Below, piece after piece: positions 13,903 to 15,586 of a DNA stretch of 15,586 bases. The first letter of the stretch is position 1, and every line of letters starts with the position of its first letter. Origin of the DNA: SIG710 sp045595425 (GTDB lineage Bacteria; Bacillota; Clostridia; Oscillospirales; CAG-272); NCBI GenBank assembly GCA_045595425.1, contig JAZOAL010000140.1, positions 1 to 15,586 on the forward strand, read 5' to 3'. The position numbers and the translations under genes were made by a program. A model generated the notes under the pieces. That model worked only from the letters and a program-made list of their open reading frames with translations, did no database searches and was not told the origin of the DNA.

Positions 13903-15339
13903 ATGAATTTAAAAACCAGACAGTTTATTATAAAAAAGGCAGTTTTACCTTTCATAATGTTGCTTTCGGTTTTGATGTCGGTCATTCTTTCCTCCTGCAG
14001 CTCTTCGGGTGATAGTCAGATCGATAGCGAAAGTGAAATTTCCTTTTCCTCTCTGGAAGTAATACCCCCTGCCGACTCTGCACCGCAGCTTGGGGATATC
14101 TCCGAATTGCCTTCGGAATTCAAAATCTTGCGTGAAAGCAATGTAAGTGATGTATTTTTTTCAAATGCCGATGCTCCGGATATCATGAGCAAAACGGTTT
14201 ATGAGCGAAATTCGCTTCTTTCCCAGCAATACGGCATAACTCTGACGGAAGAGGAAGAACCCGATATCGTCACGCGATCAACCGTTTCGATGCTGTCGGG
14301 GGAATCAGATCACGATATGCTTGTTTTGAGTGCGCCATCATCGGCTTCTCTGATTACAGCGGGAGCTCTTTGTGACCTTGAATCCCTTGCAGGCTTTGAT
14401 TCATCGGCAAAGGGCTATTACACCGAGGTGATTTCAGAGCTCTCGCTTGGCGGCAGAAGCTTTCTCGCCGCAGGCGATGCAACCCCTTCACTTCTTCGCA
14501 GTACAAGCGCGGTAATGGTCAACCGAGATCTTCTGTCAAAGGTCACGGGCAGCGATTCGGATATCTTTGAAATAGCTAAAAACGGAAAATTTACATATGA
14601 TCTGATGCTTAAATATGCGGCAGGTCTTGCAAGCCTTAATGCCTCCGAGGTTATACTGCCCCAATCATCCTTCATTCGGGCGGATGCCGAGGACGCGCTC
14701 GCGCTTTTCTTTGGAGGAGACGGACATTTCTTTGATCGCGATGAAGTGACAGACGAGCCCCTTGCGGCTGATTTCGGAGGCACAAACAGCGATATTTTTG
14801 CTTCGGTTATGTCCCTTTACGGCATTTCTGTGAACGGCGAAGATGAATCGCATGAAGAAATAAGCTCTGCTTCAGCTTCTCCAATCTTCACGGTCGTCAG
14901 CATTGCCGAGCTTGAAGCTCTTGCTGATGCCACCTCTCCTTATGCGGCTCTGCCAATGCCGAAAATGCAGGAAACGCAGGTGTCATATATTTCAAATGTG
15001 GACATGACAAAAGCGGCGTTTACTGCGCTGCCTTCAAACGGTGACAGCGAAGCCTCTGTTCGGGTTATGAATTTGATATACAGTCTTTCGGAAGGGATAC
15101 CTAAGCTGATAAAGGATAAATGTGAACCCGAAGGCTTGGATCACGGAACATTTGATCTTATTAAAGAGAGCATTTCCTGCGATCTTTTGACCTTTTTTGG
15201 CTTCGGCGACCTCTCTTCGATGATGACTTCGTTTGTAAATGAGCAGAGCTCTTTAAAGGTGTTTGAGATTCGCGCCGCCGAGCGCAGTACCGCCGCCGTA
15301 ACAGCGCTCTCAATCGTTATAAGCAAATTAAATCAATAA
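13903..15339 (+). CDS. Lipoprotein resembling an extracellular solute-binding protein
   Basis: This 478-residue protein has a long hydrophobic signal peptide with lipobox LSSC (29-32; lipidated Cys32) and should be anchored on the outer face of the membrane. A Ser-, Glu- and Asp-rich tether spans 33-60. The rest vaguely resembles family 1 (sugar-type) ABC solute-binding proteins of Clostridia: a DMLVLSAPSSASLITAGALCDLESL segment (about 137-161), then GKFTYDLMLKYAAG (about 228-241). The resemblance is weak and no permease or ATPase gene is adjacent, so it may be an orphan binding protein or have another surface role. It follows alr by 15 bases and is likely co-transcribed; a strong terminator follows 4 bases after its stop. 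AAGGAGG lies 10 bases before the ATG. Confidence 0.65.
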   Translation: MNLKTRQFIIKKAVLPFIMLLSVLMSVILSSCSSSGDSQIDSESEISFSSLEVIPPADSAPQLGDISELPSEFKILRESNVSDVFFSNADAPDIMSKTVYERNSLLSQQYGITLTEEEEPDIVTRSTVSMLSGESDHDMLVLSAPSSASLITAGALCDLESLAGFDSSAKGYYTEVISELSLGGRSFLAAGDATPSLLRSTSAVMVNRDLLSKVTGSDSDIFEIAKNGKFTYDLMLKYAAGLASLNASEVILPQSSFIRADAEDALALFFGGDGHFFDRDEVTDEPLAADFGGTNSDIFASVMSLYGISVNGEDESHEEISSASASPIFTVVSIAELEALADATSPYAALPMPKMQETQVSYISNVDMTKAAFTALPSNGDSEASVRVMNLIYSLSEGIPKLIKDKCEPEGLDHGTFDLIKESISCDLLTFFGFGDLSSMMTSFVNEQSSLKVFEIRAAERSTAAVTALSIVISKLNQ

Positions 15340-15343
15340 GAAC

Positions 15344-15375
15344 AAAACGGCTCGGTGAGCCGTTTTTGTTTTTAT
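15344..15375 (+). terminator. Rho-independent terminator after the alr-lipoprotein unit
   Basis: AAAACGGCTC (15344-15353) pairs perfectly with GAGCCGTTTT (15357-15366) across a GGT loop, followed by TGTTTTT. The A-rich left and T-rich right flanks could let it work in both directions. Confidence 0.95.
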
Positions 15376-15378
15376 TCG

Positions 15379-15586
15379 AAACTAACTTTTGAAAAACAAC
15401 TAAAGTGCATGTTAAACAATAATTTGTCGCGCTGTTTGTAGAGTGACGAGTTAACAAATTTAGATGTACGAACGCAAGCCTTCCCTAGCAGGGAAGGTGG
15501 CGCGGAGCGACGGATGAGTAGAAGCCCCGTCTATGATTACGATATCTGAGCAATACCGACAAAGGTGTTTAAGCATAAACTAACTT
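15379..15586. repeat. Non-coding segment bracketed by a 10-base direct repeat, with a dispersed hairpin repeat
   Basis: No gene is supported here. AAACTAACTT occurs at 15379-15388 and again at 15577-15586, the last ten bases of the window. Between them CCTTCCCT (15479-15486) and AGGGAAGG (15490-15497) form an 8-base stem with an AGC loop, followed by TGGCGCGGAGCGACGGATGAG, in which CGC-GGA-GCG can form a second small stem. From memory this resembles palindromic repeats scattered in gut Clostridia genomes. On the minus strand it yields the spurious peptide THPSLRATFPAREG, often seen in false gene calls from such repeats. The true ends cannot be set because the window stops inside or at the element. 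Confidence 0.6.

Noticed and set aside
1..15586. CRISPR array, tRNA or rRNA gene, transposase, phage or defence genes
   Set aside because: No regularly spaced repeats, no recognisable RNA gene and no matching protein motifs were seen on either strand.

Overview
The window looks like chromosomal DNA from a spore-forming Clostridia-type Firmicute, probably a gut or rumen relative of the Oscillospirales. The grounds are strong AGGAGG-type ribosome binding sites, sigma-A promoters with 17-base spacers, TTG starts, ThiI without a rhodanese domain, RNase M5 and Mini-III, a CotF-type coat protein, and a secreted protein joining BspA-type leucine-rich repeats to a GH26 catalytic domain. The lineage is inferred from gene content; no rRNA or tRNA gene is present.

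Layout. (1) 1-1846, minus: the 5' part of a secreted LRR-GH26 glycoside hydrolase that runs off the left edge, with its own promoter. (2) 1948-6154, minus: a tight six-gene operon read leftward from one strong promoter at 6218-6246. It encodes a zinc-ribbon DEDDh exonuclease, a DUF2007 protein, ThiI, an RNase M5-like Toprim protein, Mini-RNase III and a cyclophilin. At least three of these act on structured RNA (tRNA thiolation, 5S and 23S rRNA maturation). (3) 6345-6848, plus: a CotF-like ferritin-fold protein with a full set of candidate di-metal ligands, closed by a terminator. (4) 6914-10867, plus: a zinc-uptake operon zur-znuA-znuC-znuB with a perfect 17-base Fur-family palindrome just downstream of the -10 box, and a pyridoxal/pyridoxamine kinase appended at the 3' end. 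(5) 10868-11431, minus: a duplicated DUF305-like protein whose stop codon abuts the kinase stop codon. (6) 11496-12629, plus: azlCD, a branched-chain amino acid exporter, preceded by a possible 19-codon ORF. (7) 12641-15375, plus: alanine racemase and a solute-binding-like lipoprotein, closed by a strong terminator. (8) 15376-15586: non-coding DNA with a hairpin repeat of the kind dispersed in gut Clostridia genomes, bracketed by a 10-base direct repeat.

The zinc operon forms a plausible feedback loop: Zur binds the palindrome when zinc is plentiful and shuts off its own gene and the transporter, and the vitamin B6 kinase would follow the same control. The RNA operon looks like a housekeeping RNA-maturation cassette. 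No defence system, CRISPR array, transposase, phage gene or RNA gene was found. The most interesting items are the uncharacterised exonuclease at the head of the RNA operon, the CotF protein with intact metal ligands, the kinase in the zinc operon, the LRR-GH26 architecture, and the repeat element at the right edge.
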